Source: an uncultured Clostridia bacterium (GTDB lineage: Bacteria; Bacillota; Clostridia; Lachnospirales; Lachnospiraceae). From it: 12,006 nucleotides of DNA. The position numbers and the translations under genes were made by a program. The DNA is taken from NCBI GenBank assembly GCA_945622055.1, contig CALZBV010000056.1, positions 1-12,006 of the forward strand. Reading direction: 5' to 3'. This document shows, in pieces, positions 6,543 through 12,006 of this stretch (within the stretch, counting starts at the first letter, position 1; each line of letters starts with the position of its first letter). A model generated the notes under the pieces. The model was not told the origin of the DNA. It ran no database searches and saw only the letters and a program-made list of their open reading frames with translations.

Positions 6543-8951
6543 ATGAAAGTATTACTGAGCTGGTTAAAAGAATATGTTGATATTGATGTTACACCGAAGG
6601 AGCTTGAAACAAAGCTGTTTGCGTCCGGCTTTGAGGTAGAGGGCGTAGAATATCTTGGTGAAAACATCGAGAAGGTATACGTCGGAGAAGTAACCTCCAT
6701 TGAAAAGTATGAAGGAACCCACCTTTATATCTGCCATATCAATTGCGGCGAGCAGGGACAGGATCACCTGATTCTGACAGGCGCTGATAATGTGGTACAG
6801 GGGGCAAAGGTTCCGGCCTGTCTGGTTGGTGCAAAGCTTCCGAATGGCATGGAAATCACGCCTCGAAAAATGAAGGATATGGTATCGTATGGTATGCTCT
6901 GCTCCGGAGAAGAGCTTGGTCTGAATAAGGACTGGTATCCGGGTGCCGATGTGAACGGTATTATGATTCTTGATAAGGACGCACCGGTTGGAGAGGATAT
7001 TAAGACTTATCTTGGACTTGATGATTATGTTTTTGATATCTCTATTACCGCGAACCGTCCGGATTGTCAGTCGGTACTTGGTATTGCAAGAGAAGTTGCC
7101 GCATTCCTGGGTAAGGAGGTAAAGAATCCGGATATGTCCTACACGGAGGATGGTACGGTTAATTCTGCTGTCAGTGTAAATGTAGTGGATAAGGACCTCT
7201 GTCCGAGATATTTAAGCCACTATGTTTATGATGTAAAATACATGGAGTCTCCGCTCTGGATGAAGAGAAGACTGATTGCAGTCGGACACAACGCAATCAA
7301 TGCAATGGTTGATGTTACGAACTATGTGCTTGTTGAAATCGGTCAGCCGATGCATGCCTTTGACCTGAACACACTGGAGGGCTCCTCCATCGTGGTAAGA
7401 AGAGCTGCAGACGGAGAAGAGCTGATTACCCTGGATGAGAAGAAGCGTGTTCTGAACCATAATAACCTCTTAATCTGCGACAAGGTGAAGGGTGTCGGCC
7501 TGGCGGGGGTTATGGGAGGTCTGAACAGTGAGATTACTGAGAGCACGAAGGAGGTTCTTTTCGAATCTGCTAAGTTCATGAAGGATAATATCCGCAAGAC
7601 CTCAAGAGGTCTCGGACTTCATTCCGACGCTGCTGCAAGATATGAGAAGGGAATTGATGAGTATTCGGTAGAATGCGGTCTTGCCAGAGCATTAAATCTT
7701 GTACAGACGCTTGGTATCGCCAAGGTAAGCTCCACACATTTTGATGTGACTGCAGGTGCGTCCTGCGAAAAGAGGGTCATCCGGGTGGAAACTGCAAAGG
7801 TGAACTACATTCTCGGCATCGAAGTCCCGGAAAAGGATATGGTACGTATCTTAAAGAGTCTTGCTTTTGAGGTAGAGCTTAAGGACGGAGTCATGACACT
7901 GGCAATCCCGAGATACAGAGAGGATATTGAGAATGACCAGGATATTGCGGAAGAGATTATCCGTGAATATGGTTATGATAAAGTGGTTCCGACTTTCCTG
8001 GGCGAGGCACTGGTTACCAACGGAGGTCTGAATGCTGCACAGAGCAAGGAGCTTTCCGTAAAGCAGTTCCTTTGCACGCAGGGCTATTTTGAGATTCAGA
8101 CGATAGCAATGACGGCAAAGAACGAGTTTGACCAGTTCCTGATTCCGGCGGATGCAAAGGAAAGACAGGTTATTGAGCTGTTAAACCCGATTACGGAAAA
8201 CTTGAGCATTATGAGAACGATGATGGCTCCGGCGATGGTTCGTGCAATTGAAAATAACATAAAGAACGGTAATGAGGAGCTTAGGTTCTTCGAGCTTGCC
8301 AATGTATATATTCCGAAGGCTCTGCCGCTTACCGAAGCACCGTATGAGGTAAAAACGCTTTGTATCGGAAGCTGCGGCGTGAGTGAGGATTTCTTCACAA
8401 TGAAGGAAACGCTTGAGAAGCTTGCAGCAGCAAACGACCTGTCCTTTACCTATCAGAAGGGTACTTCCCCGTATTTGCATCCGGGCAGAACTGCTGATGT
8501 ATTCTGTGAGGGAGAGAAGCTTGGCCAGTTCGGTCAGCTTCGTTATGAGGTGGTTGACAGTCTGGCAATTGCAGAAGGTAAGAAGGCAGATACAAAGATT
8601 TTTGTTGCTGAGATTAATTACGACCTTTTAAAGAAGCATTTCAAGGAAGCAATTAAGTATGTTCCGGAAACCGGATTTGCAAAGACAATCCGCGACCTTT
8701 CCGTTACGGTGAAAAAATCGGCTCTCTGTGGAGATATCATGGACGCGGTTTGTGCAGCGGATGCACTTGTAAACAAGGTTTCCCTGTTTGATATTTTTGA
8801 GAGTGAAAAGCTTGGTGCAGATAAGAAGAGCATGGCATTTAAGATTACCTTCGCATCTGCTGCAGGTGATGTCGATGATGCAATGACGGATGCTTCCATG
8901 GAGAAGATACTTGCAGTTCTGGCAGAAAAGTTTGATGCACAGAGACGTTAA
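6543..8951 (+). CDS. pheT: Phenylalanyl-tRNA synthetase beta subunit
   Basis: 802 residues, full length; CGGAGGTG lies just before the ATG. Domains in order: an EMAP/OB-fold tRNA-binding domain at about 40-150 (VYVGEVTSIEK... SYGMLCSGEELGL), the B3/B4 editing module at about 215-372 (with NAINAMVDVTNYV and GQPMHAFD), the B5 domain at about 407-480, the catalytic-like core at about 490-690, and a C-terminal FDX-ACB anticodon-binding domain at about 705-800 (KTIRDLSVTV... KITFASA). It hydrolyses mischarged Tyr-tRNA-Phe and completes the heterotetramer with PheS. It is the last gene of the operon, followed 35 bases later by a terminator. Confidence 0.97.
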   Translation: MKVLLSWLKEYVDIDVTPKELETKLFASGFEVEGVEYLGENIEKVYVGEVTSIEKYEGTHLYICHINCGEQGQDHLILTGADNVVQGAKVPACLVGAKLPNGMEITPRKMKDMVSYGMLCSGEELGLNKDWYPGADVNGIMILDKDAPVGEDIKTYLGLDDYVFDISITANRPDCQSVLGIAREVAAFLGKEVKNPDMSYTEDGTVNSAVSVNVVDKDLCPRYLSHYVYDVKYMESPLWMKRRLIAVGHNAINAMVDVTNYVLVEIGQPMHAFDLNTLEGSSIVVRRAADGEELITLDEKKRVLNHNNLLICDKVKGVGLAGVMGGLNSEITESTKEVLFESAKFMKDNIRKTSRGLGLHSDAAARYEKGIDEYSVECGLARALNLVQTLGIAKVSSTHFDVTAGASCEKRVIRVETAKVNYILGIEVPEKDMVRILKSLAFEVELKDGVMTLAIPRYREDIENDQDIAEEIIREYGYDKVVPTFLGEALVTNGGLNAAQSKELSVKQFLCTQGYFEIQTIAMTAKNEFDQFLIPADAKERQVIELLNPITENLSIMRTMMAPAMVRAIENNIKNGNEELRFFELANVYIPKALPLTEAPYEVKTLCIGSCGVSEDFFTMKETLEKLAAANDLSFTYQKGTSPYLHPGRTADVFCEGEKLGQFGQLRYEVVDSLAIAEGKKADTKIFVAEINYDLLKKHFKEAIKYVPETGFAKTIRDLSVTVKKSALCGDIMDAVCAADALVNKVSLFDIFESEKLGADKKSMAFKITFASAAGDVDDAMTDASMEKILAVLAEKFDAQRR

Positions 8952-8986
8952 GGAAACAGAATAGTTCTGGAATAAAGCAGGAAAAG

Positions 8987-9027
8987 CGCTGGACGAACCA
9001 AAATACCGGTTCGGACGGCGTTTTTTT
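8987..9027 (+). terminator. Rho-independent terminator of pheST
   Basis: CGCTG (8987-8991) pairs with CGGCG (9016-9020), with a T-G wobble. CGAACC (8994-8999) pairs with GGTTCG (9008-9013), and a two-base internal mismatch lies between the two helices. Seven Ts follow (9021-9027). The T-run is also the start of the left arm of a larger palindrome. Confidence 0.88.
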
Positions 9028-9072
9028 GTGTAATAGGAAATTCCTCGAATTTCCTATTACACAAAAAAACGC
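9018..9072. repeat. 25-bp perfect inverted repeat overlapping the pheST terminator
   Basis: Positions 9018-9042 and 9048-9072 are exact complements with a 5-base loop CCTCG. The arms begin GCGTTTTTTTGTG and contain the run TAATAGGAAATT. Because the arms carry the T-run, either strand reads GCG followed by seven Ts. It could end transcription from both sides or be an intergenic repeat of the genome. Confidence 0.9.
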
Positions 9073-9089
9073 TCCGCGAGGATGCACAC

Positions 9090-9131
9090 GCTTTTGCTAA
9101 GGAATATGTCGCAAAAATGCGACGCAAAAGC
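9090..9131. repeat. Nested hairpin
   Basis: The outer stem GCTTTTGC/GCAAAAGC (9090-9097 with 9124-9131) encloses a one-sided bulge (9098-9107). Inside is the stem GTCGCA/TGCGAC (9108-9113 with 9118-9123) with an AAAA loop. Confidence 0.75.
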
Positions 9132-9136
9132 AGCGC

Positions 9137-9159
9137 AGAATATCGCAAAGCGATATTCT
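9137..9159. repeat. 10-bp perfect hairpin with AAA loop
   Basis: AGAATATCGC (9137-9146) and GCGATATTCT (9150-9159) are exact complements with a three-base loop. It belongs to the same run of hairpins that fills 9018-9340. Confidence 0.8.
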
Positions 9160-9179
9160 TTGTTCCTAAAGAATTTATC

Positions 9180-9339
9180 AGATCATGAACTTCGTTCATG
9201 ATCTTCCACTCCGCTCGGATTTTGCAGGCAAGCTTGCAAATCCTCACAACGTTTTCATTAGATCATAAACTTCGTTTGTGATCTTTCACTGCGCTCGGAT
9301 TCTGTAAGCAAGCTTATGAATCCTCACTTCGTTTGCATT
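9180..9339. repeat. Two tandem 80-bp copies of a double-hairpin element
   Basis: Copy A (9180-9259) and copy B (9260-9339) align without gaps at about 66 of 80 positions. Each carries hairpin 1 (GATCATGAAC-TTC-GTTCATGATC in A, 9181-9203; GATCATAAAC-TTC-GTTTGTGATC in B, 9261-9283). Each then has a (C)CGCTCGG link and hairpin 2, starting GGATT and ending AATCC, around a shared GCAAGCTT centre. Substitutions in the arms largely come in pairs that keep base pairing, including a G-C to A-T exchange in hairpin 1. This points to selection on a folded RNA or single-stranded DNA form. No protein gene is present. Confidence 0.85.
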
Positions 9340-9565
9340 ATATCACGTCACAGTGACAAGAAATAACAAAAAATAACAGAAAACAACGGCAAAAAAATAA
9401 TAGAATAAAAAAGTAACAAAATGTATTATTGATAAGTACGTTGTTGTATGGAACCGATTTTATTATGGACGGAGAAAACTGCGGTTATGAATGATTTGTC
9501 TTTGAAGACGCCGGCGAAAAAGACAGATTGTTAATAATAACAGATTAACGGAAAGGGGGATTAAG
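9340..9565 (+). other. AT-rich leader region ahead of the first peptide gene
   Basis: No convincing gene is seen. There is a short palindrome GTCAC-A-GTGAC (9347-9357), then an A-rich run with repeated AAATAACA words (about 9360-9380). Further on is a weak hairpin TGTCTTT/AAAGACA (9497-9503 with 9519-9525). No consensus promoter with proper spacing was found, although TTGATA (9429) and TTATTATGG (9460-9468) are candidate parts. Expression may need an activator or a different sigma factor. Base composition shifts clearly toward AT compared with pheST. Confidence 0.5.
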
Positions 9566-9757
9566 GTGAAGAAAGTAAGCAGTACTATTATGAAGAAAGT
9601 TAATGGTGGTGGAACCTATGTAAAAACGTGTATGTATAGCTCATTATCATGTGATTACAAGCAAGAATATACATATTGGGGTCCAACTTACCTTATCGTA
9701 TGGGCCATTGCTGAAGTGGAGCTGCAGAAGCATATGAAAGAATGTCATAATTTGTAA
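9566..9757 (+). CDS. Double-glycine leader peptide precursor 1, finger-like Cys/His pattern (possible bacteriocin or signal peptide)
   Basis: 63 residues, starting with GTG 9566 after GGAAAGGGGG (9550-9559). The leader MKKVSSTIMKKVNGGG ends in glycines 14-16. It fits the double-glycine pattern (hydrophobic-Ser-x-x-x-Met-x-x-Val-x-Gly-Gly), so a C39 exporter should cut at residue 15 or 16. The core of about 47 residues is rich in Tyr and Trp, with Cys22, Cys29 and Cys60, a YWGPTYLIVWAIAE hydrophobic centre, and EVELQKHMKECHNL at the C-terminus. The pattern C-x6-C...H56-x3-C60 resembles a metal-binding finger or disulfide-stabilised peptide. No YGNGV motif or lanthionine-type Ser/Thr/Cys richness is seen. 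The second precursor in this window and the C39 exporter support the export model. Family not recognised. Confidence 0.85.
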   Translation: MKKVSSTIMKKVNGGGTYVKTCMYSSLSCDYKQEYTYWGPTYLIVWAIAEVELQKHMKECHNL

Positions 9758-9780
9758 AACGGTGTAAGGAGGAGCATGAT

Positions 9781-9807
9781 GTGAAAGAAAGCAGAGGAAG
9801 ACTATAA
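9781..9807 (+). other. Possible decapitated gene start at the IS remnant boundary
   Basis: A strong binding site AAGGAGGA (9766-9773) is followed 7 bases later by GTG and only nine codons (MKESRGRL, stop at 9805). The start GTGAAAGAAAGCAGAGGAAG resembles the 5' end of the second peptide gene (ATGAAGAAAGTAGAAGAGAT). It may be the leftover start of a third peptide gene or another operon gene cut by the IS element. Chance cannot be excluded. Confidence 0.3.
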
Positions 9808-10490
9808 ATTGGCGCACTTCAATAAGCGTCCAAAGAAGGCAATTTATTTTTTGTTGTAGAGTTAGGAAATAAGATTAAGAAGCCAAAGGCTCATCGGGAG
9901 GAAGAATACCTTCCCGTTGCAAAAGTTTCTTGGCTTGCTTGATTGCTTTAGCTTTTTTGTTTCTCAACAAGAACTGCAGACATATCAATTTTGTAAAGAA
10001 CGCTCGGATTCCATTGCTCACCAGTAGACAGAATCTGGAAGATAGCAGTGGGAATCATACGAGCAATAGCGATAATGACTCTTTTCTTGCCACGGTGTTT
10101 AACAAGCGATTCATATTTCTTTTTGTAGTAAGGAGATCTGTCAGATTTTACGGCTGCATGAGCACACTGTACTAATGCAGGTTTGAGGTAAATTCCGGCA
10201 CGTGTAATCCGAACAGACTTTTTCTTACTAGCAGATTCGTTGCTGCCAGGGGTTAACCCGGCCCAGCAATACAAGCGTTTGGAACTTGAAAATTGAGTCA
10301 TATCAATACCTATTTCGGAGATGATAGTGATTGCACTATCACGTTTTACACTCGGAATAGTAGTTAGTAACTGGATAGCATTTTCATAATCAGGTTCAGA
10401 GGAAAACAAATTTTCAATCATAGCATCTACATCATTGATAGAAGATGTGATATAATCCATAATTCTTAGTGTACGGATTCATGACACCAC
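9808..10490 (-). mobile_element. IS110-family element remnant (boundaries uncertain)
   Basis: The only firm part is the transposase fragment at 9948-10460. Its 3' flank (9808-9947) has no gene and contains two small hairpins: AGCC-AAA-GGCT (about 9880-9890), and a bulged CGGGAGG/CCTTCCCG stem (about 9895-9916). These could belong to the non-coding end of an IS110-type element. IS110 elements lack inverted terminal repeats and long target duplications, so the ends cannot be fixed by eye. The 5' half of the transposase and any bridge-RNA end on that side are missing. Confidence 0.5.
9948..10460 (-). pseudogene. IS110-family transposase, C-terminal fragment
   Basis: 170 codons remain of a protein normally about 330-430 residues. 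The fragment holds the Transposase_20 (PF02371) region: LLTTIPSVKRDSAITIISEI, then SSKRLYCWAGLTPGSNESA, SVRITRAGIYLKPALVQCAH, and a basic tail. In this family the serine recombinase residue lies in the G-x-x-P...S segment, which is retained here. The N-terminal RuvC-like DEDD domain is absent: on the minus strand a TGA lies seven codons upstream of the first ATG, and no recognisable N-terminal sequence follows in the other frames. It is therefore inactive alone. It lies antisense to, and between, the two peptide genes, indicating an insertion followed by decay. Confidence 0.88.
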
Positions 10491-10682
10491 TGATTTGTGC
10501 TTGAAAAGGCAGAACTTACACTGATTAATATGCTGTCTAAAACGAAGAAAGCTATTACAACTCCTTCTCCTGTGCTTTGTAGTGTAGCTTCTTATAAACT
10601 ATTCTATAGCACAATGTAGAGAGTTGAAACACTTTCATTACTATTTGTGCCGCCAGCCAGAGGCGGCGGAATGGAGATAAAT
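10461..10682 (+). other. Gene-poor stretch between the IS remnant and the second peptide gene
   Basis: No confident gene. A 40-codon open frame on the plus strand (10497-10619, GTG start, no binding site) has a protein-like composition (LEKAELTLINMLSKTKKAIT). It could be the tail of a gene disrupted by the IS. A loose promoter TTGTAG (10577-10582), 17 bases, TATTCT (10600-10605) could serve the second peptide and the exporter. The hairpin at 10649-10667 is listed separately. Confidence 0.4.
10649..10667 (+). repeat. GC-rich hairpin just before the ribosome binding site of peptide 2
   Basis: GCCGCC (10649-10654) and GGCGGC (10662-10667) pair around a 7-base loop. It stands out in AT-rich surroundings and ends six bases before GGAG at 10673-10676. 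With no T-run it is not a terminator; it may protect the mRNA 5' end or influence translation. Confidence 0.7.
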
Positions 10683-10874
10683 ATGAAGAAAGTAGAAGAG
10701 ATGAAACAAAAGGAAGTTCTTGCAGGAGGAACGATCGTTGTAAGATGTGGATGGGAAGGATGTGATTGGTATACGACGAAGTCATATTGGCTCGGAATTT
10801 CATGTGCTGTAGCGAATTGGCTTGCTCAACAGGAATTGAGAAATCATCAATATGCTCATTGTGAGTTAGCCTAA
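10683..10874 (+). CDS. Double-glycine leader peptide precursor 2, finger-like Cys/His pattern (possible bacteriocin or signal peptide)
   Basis: 63 residues. The start at ATG 10683 is supported by GGAG (10673-10676); upstream in-frame starts run through the GC hairpin and lack a binding site. The leader MKKVEEMKQKEVLAGG is 16 residues and ends Gly15-Gly16. It aligns without gaps with precursor 1 (MKKV, Val12, GGT, Cys22). The core has Cys22, Cys27, Cys41 and Cys60, an SYW motif matching TYW of precursor 1, and a QQELRNHQYAHC tail. The pattern is C-x4-C...H55-x4-C60, with His59 next to Cys60. The shared length, leader and Cys/His frame show that the two are paralogues despite diverged cores. 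The C39 exporter gene begins 71 bases later, so it is almost surely the exporter's substrate. Family not recognised. Confidence 0.87.
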   Translation: MKKVEEMKQKEVLAGGTIVVRCGWEGCDWYTTKSYWLGISCAVANWLAQQELRNHQYAHCELA

Positions 10875-10886
10875 TTGATTAATTTT

Positions 10887-10925
10887 TTCTTTGTACCTAC
10901 TATGATGATTGGTAGGTACAAAGAA
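10887..10925 (+). repeat. 14-bp perfect intercistronic hairpin between peptide 2 and the exporter
   Basis: TTCTTTGTACCTAC (10887-10900) and GTAGGTACAAAGAA (10912-10925) pair perfectly around an 11-base loop. No T-run follows on the plus strand, so transcription probably continues into the exporter. It may stabilise the peptide part of the mRNA or reduce exporter expression relative to the precursor. Confidence 0.85.
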
Positions 10926-10945
10926 TAAGGAAGAGAGAAAATGCA

Positions 10946-12006
10946 GTGAGATTTCATTATATTAGTCAACATGATAAGTGCGATTGTGGTCCTGCGTGTT
11001 TAGCAATGGTTTCGCAATACTATGGTCTTAGGAATCCTATAAAAAAATATCGAGAATTTACCAACACTACAAGTGATGGAACTAGCTTATTTGGAATGGT
11101 AAGTGGTGCAAAAAAATTGGGTTTTGAAGCAGAAGCACTCAATGGTACATTTTCTGAATTACAAGAAGGAATTATTTCAAACGAAGTACAAATGCCATTT
11201 ATTGCCCATTTTAGAGAAGGACATTATGTAGTTGTTACAAAAATAAATAACAAACATGTTATTTACTATGATCCCGAAAATGGAAAGAATAAAGTTAGTT
11301 TGATGAAGTTTGAGAGTGATTGGTCAGGCCATATTCTTAACCTCTATCCGAGTAAAAGCTTTATTAAAGAAAATAATCAAGTGCGTATTGTTAAGTTGAT
11401 ATGTGAAATGGCTTATCCATATTGGAAGAGATTATTACTTATTCTATGCCTTTCTTTTACAATTTATTTTTTTGGTATATATACTTCGTATACATTTGAA
11501 GTAGTAATTGAGGAATTTTCATTAGAAAATAGTGATAGCGAGTATATTGAAACTTGTAAAGGTGAACATGAAAAAAGTAGTGGAGTGGGAGGAATTATTG
11601 AAAAATGTGTACATGAATTATTTGTGAAAGCAGGAACGATAGACGTCTTTTTCTGCCTATTACTTTTTATGTACTGCATAGAAATTGTTATGTCATTTAT
11701 TCGAGAGATTTTAGTGATTGGATTATCTAAAAAAATTGATTGTTCAATTACATATAGGTATTATTGCAAGTTTTATTCAATACCTATTTCTGATAAAAAT
11801 ATGAGAAGCGATGGTGATTATATTTCTAGGTTTTCAGATTCGCATCGGATTAGGTATGCTATTTCAAATGCAATAATAACTATAGGGATAGATTCAGTAT
11901 TGGCGGTTATGGGTGGAGTAATATTAGTACAAATTAACCCAAGGTTGTTTCTTTTTTCCGTGGGAATAATTGCTTTATATGGAGTAGGCGCTTTTATTTT
12001 TCAAGA
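10946..12006 (+). CDS. Peptidase-containing ABC exporter (C39 double-glycine peptidase plus transmembrane domain; 3' end outside window)
   Basis: The frame is open from GTG 10946 to the right edge (353 residues visible; the ATPase domain must lie beyond). AAGGAAGAG (10927-10935) is the binding site. An ATG at 10941 is out of frame and stops after two codons, so GTG is the start. Residues 1-~130 form the C39 peptidase: Gln8 (oxyanion), Cys14 in CDCGPACLAMV, His93 in EGHYVVV, Asp109 in YYDPENG. Transmembrane helices begin at about 161-181 and 232-252, with more toward the end. GDYISRFSDSHRIRYAISNA and GGVILVQINPRLFLFS are typical of LanT/ComA-type exporters. The loop between the first two helices (about 182-231) is unusually long. 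Expected role: cleave the Gly-Gly leaders of the neighbouring peptides and export them. Confidence 0.93.
   Translation, partial: MRFHYISQHDKCDCGPACLAMVSQYYGLRNPIKKYREFTNTTSDGTSLFGMVSGAKKLGFEAEALNGTFSELQEGIISNEVQMPFIAHFREGHYVVVTKINNKHVIYYDPENGKNKVSLMKFESDWSGHILNLYPSKSFIKENNQVRIVKLICEMAYPYWKRLLLILCLSFTIYFFGIYTSYTFEVVIEEFSLENSDSEYIETCKGEHEKSSGVGGIIEKCVHELFVKAGTIDVFFCLLLFMYCIEIVMSFIREILVIGLSKKIDCSITYRYYCKFYSIPISDKNMRSDGDYISRFSDSHRIRYAISNAIITIGIDSVLAVMGGVILVQINPRLFLFSVGIIALYGVGAFIFQ

Noticed and set aside
9018..9340. Considered as a CRISPR array because of repeated hairpin units
   Set aside because: There are only two 80-bp copies, no regular short repeats separated by unique spacers, and no cas genes.
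9465..9534. Very short frames MDGENCGYE and MNDLSLKTPAKKTDC upstream of peptide 1, considered as inducer peptides
   Set aside because: Binding sites are weak or badly spaced, the two frames overlap each other, and neither has a leader or export signal.
10497..10619. 40-codon GTG frame with protein-like composition
   Set aside because: It has no ribosome binding site and a stop directly upstream. It may be the tail of a disrupted gene, so it is mentioned as context rather than called as a gene.
10555..10803. 82-codon minus-strand frame opposite peptide 2
   Set aside because: Most of it is the antisense of the peptide 2 gene, with no binding site and no recognisable domain.

Overview
The window looks like a chromosomal segment of a low-to-mid GC Clostridia, most likely a Lachnospiraceae-type Firmicute. 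This is inferred from T-box leaders on thrS and pheST, a cytoplasmic-type CspA-like subtilase, strong AGGAGG ribosome binding sites and near-consensus sigma-A promoters. No 16S or species-specific marker is present, so the genus cannot be stated.

Layout. Positions 1-143 hold the 3' end of a membrane protein, probably a binding-protein-dependent ABC permease. Positions 222-2430 form a complete thrS unit: consensus promoter, T-box leader with an ACC (Thr) specifier, attenuator terminator, threonyl-tRNA synthetase lacking the N-terminal TGS domain, and a terminator. Positions 2538-4292 encode an S8 subtilisin-like protease with a complete Asp/His/Ser/Asn set. Two small single-gene units follow: a membrane-anchored 128-residue protein and an 86-residue acidic protein. 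Positions 5149-9027 form the pheST operon: a second T-box leader with a UUC (Phe) specifier, pheS, pheT and a terminator. In both synthetase units, uncharged cognate tRNA is expected to bind the leader and allow read-through.

After pheT the character changes. Positions 9018-9340 are packed with inverted repeats, including a 25-bp perfect palindrome and two 80-bp tandem copies whose differences largely preserve hairpin pairing. From about 9340 onward the DNA is visibly AT-rich and looks like an accessory island. It holds two 63-residue precursors with very short double-glycine leaders (9566-9757 and 10683-10874), and a C39-peptidase ABC exporter with its Cys/His/Asp triad (10946 to the right edge). 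The exporter is too late-starting (GTG) and edge-truncated to be noticed by a simple ORF search. An IS110-family remnant sits between the two peptides on the minus strand.

The two peptides share an ungapped leader alignment, a conserved Cys at residue 22, a Tyr-Trp pair, and a C-terminal Glu-Leu...His...Cys arrangement. The overall pattern C-x(4-6)-C...H-x(3-4)-C resembles a metal-binding finger rather than a known class II bacteriocin. The partner exporter has an enlarged extracytoplasmic loop with its own Cys/His residues. The likely model is a bacteriocin or signalling peptide system: precursors are cleaved at Gly-Gly by the C39 domain and exported by the same protein. The peptide family is the most promising candidate for something undescribed; its function is unknown.
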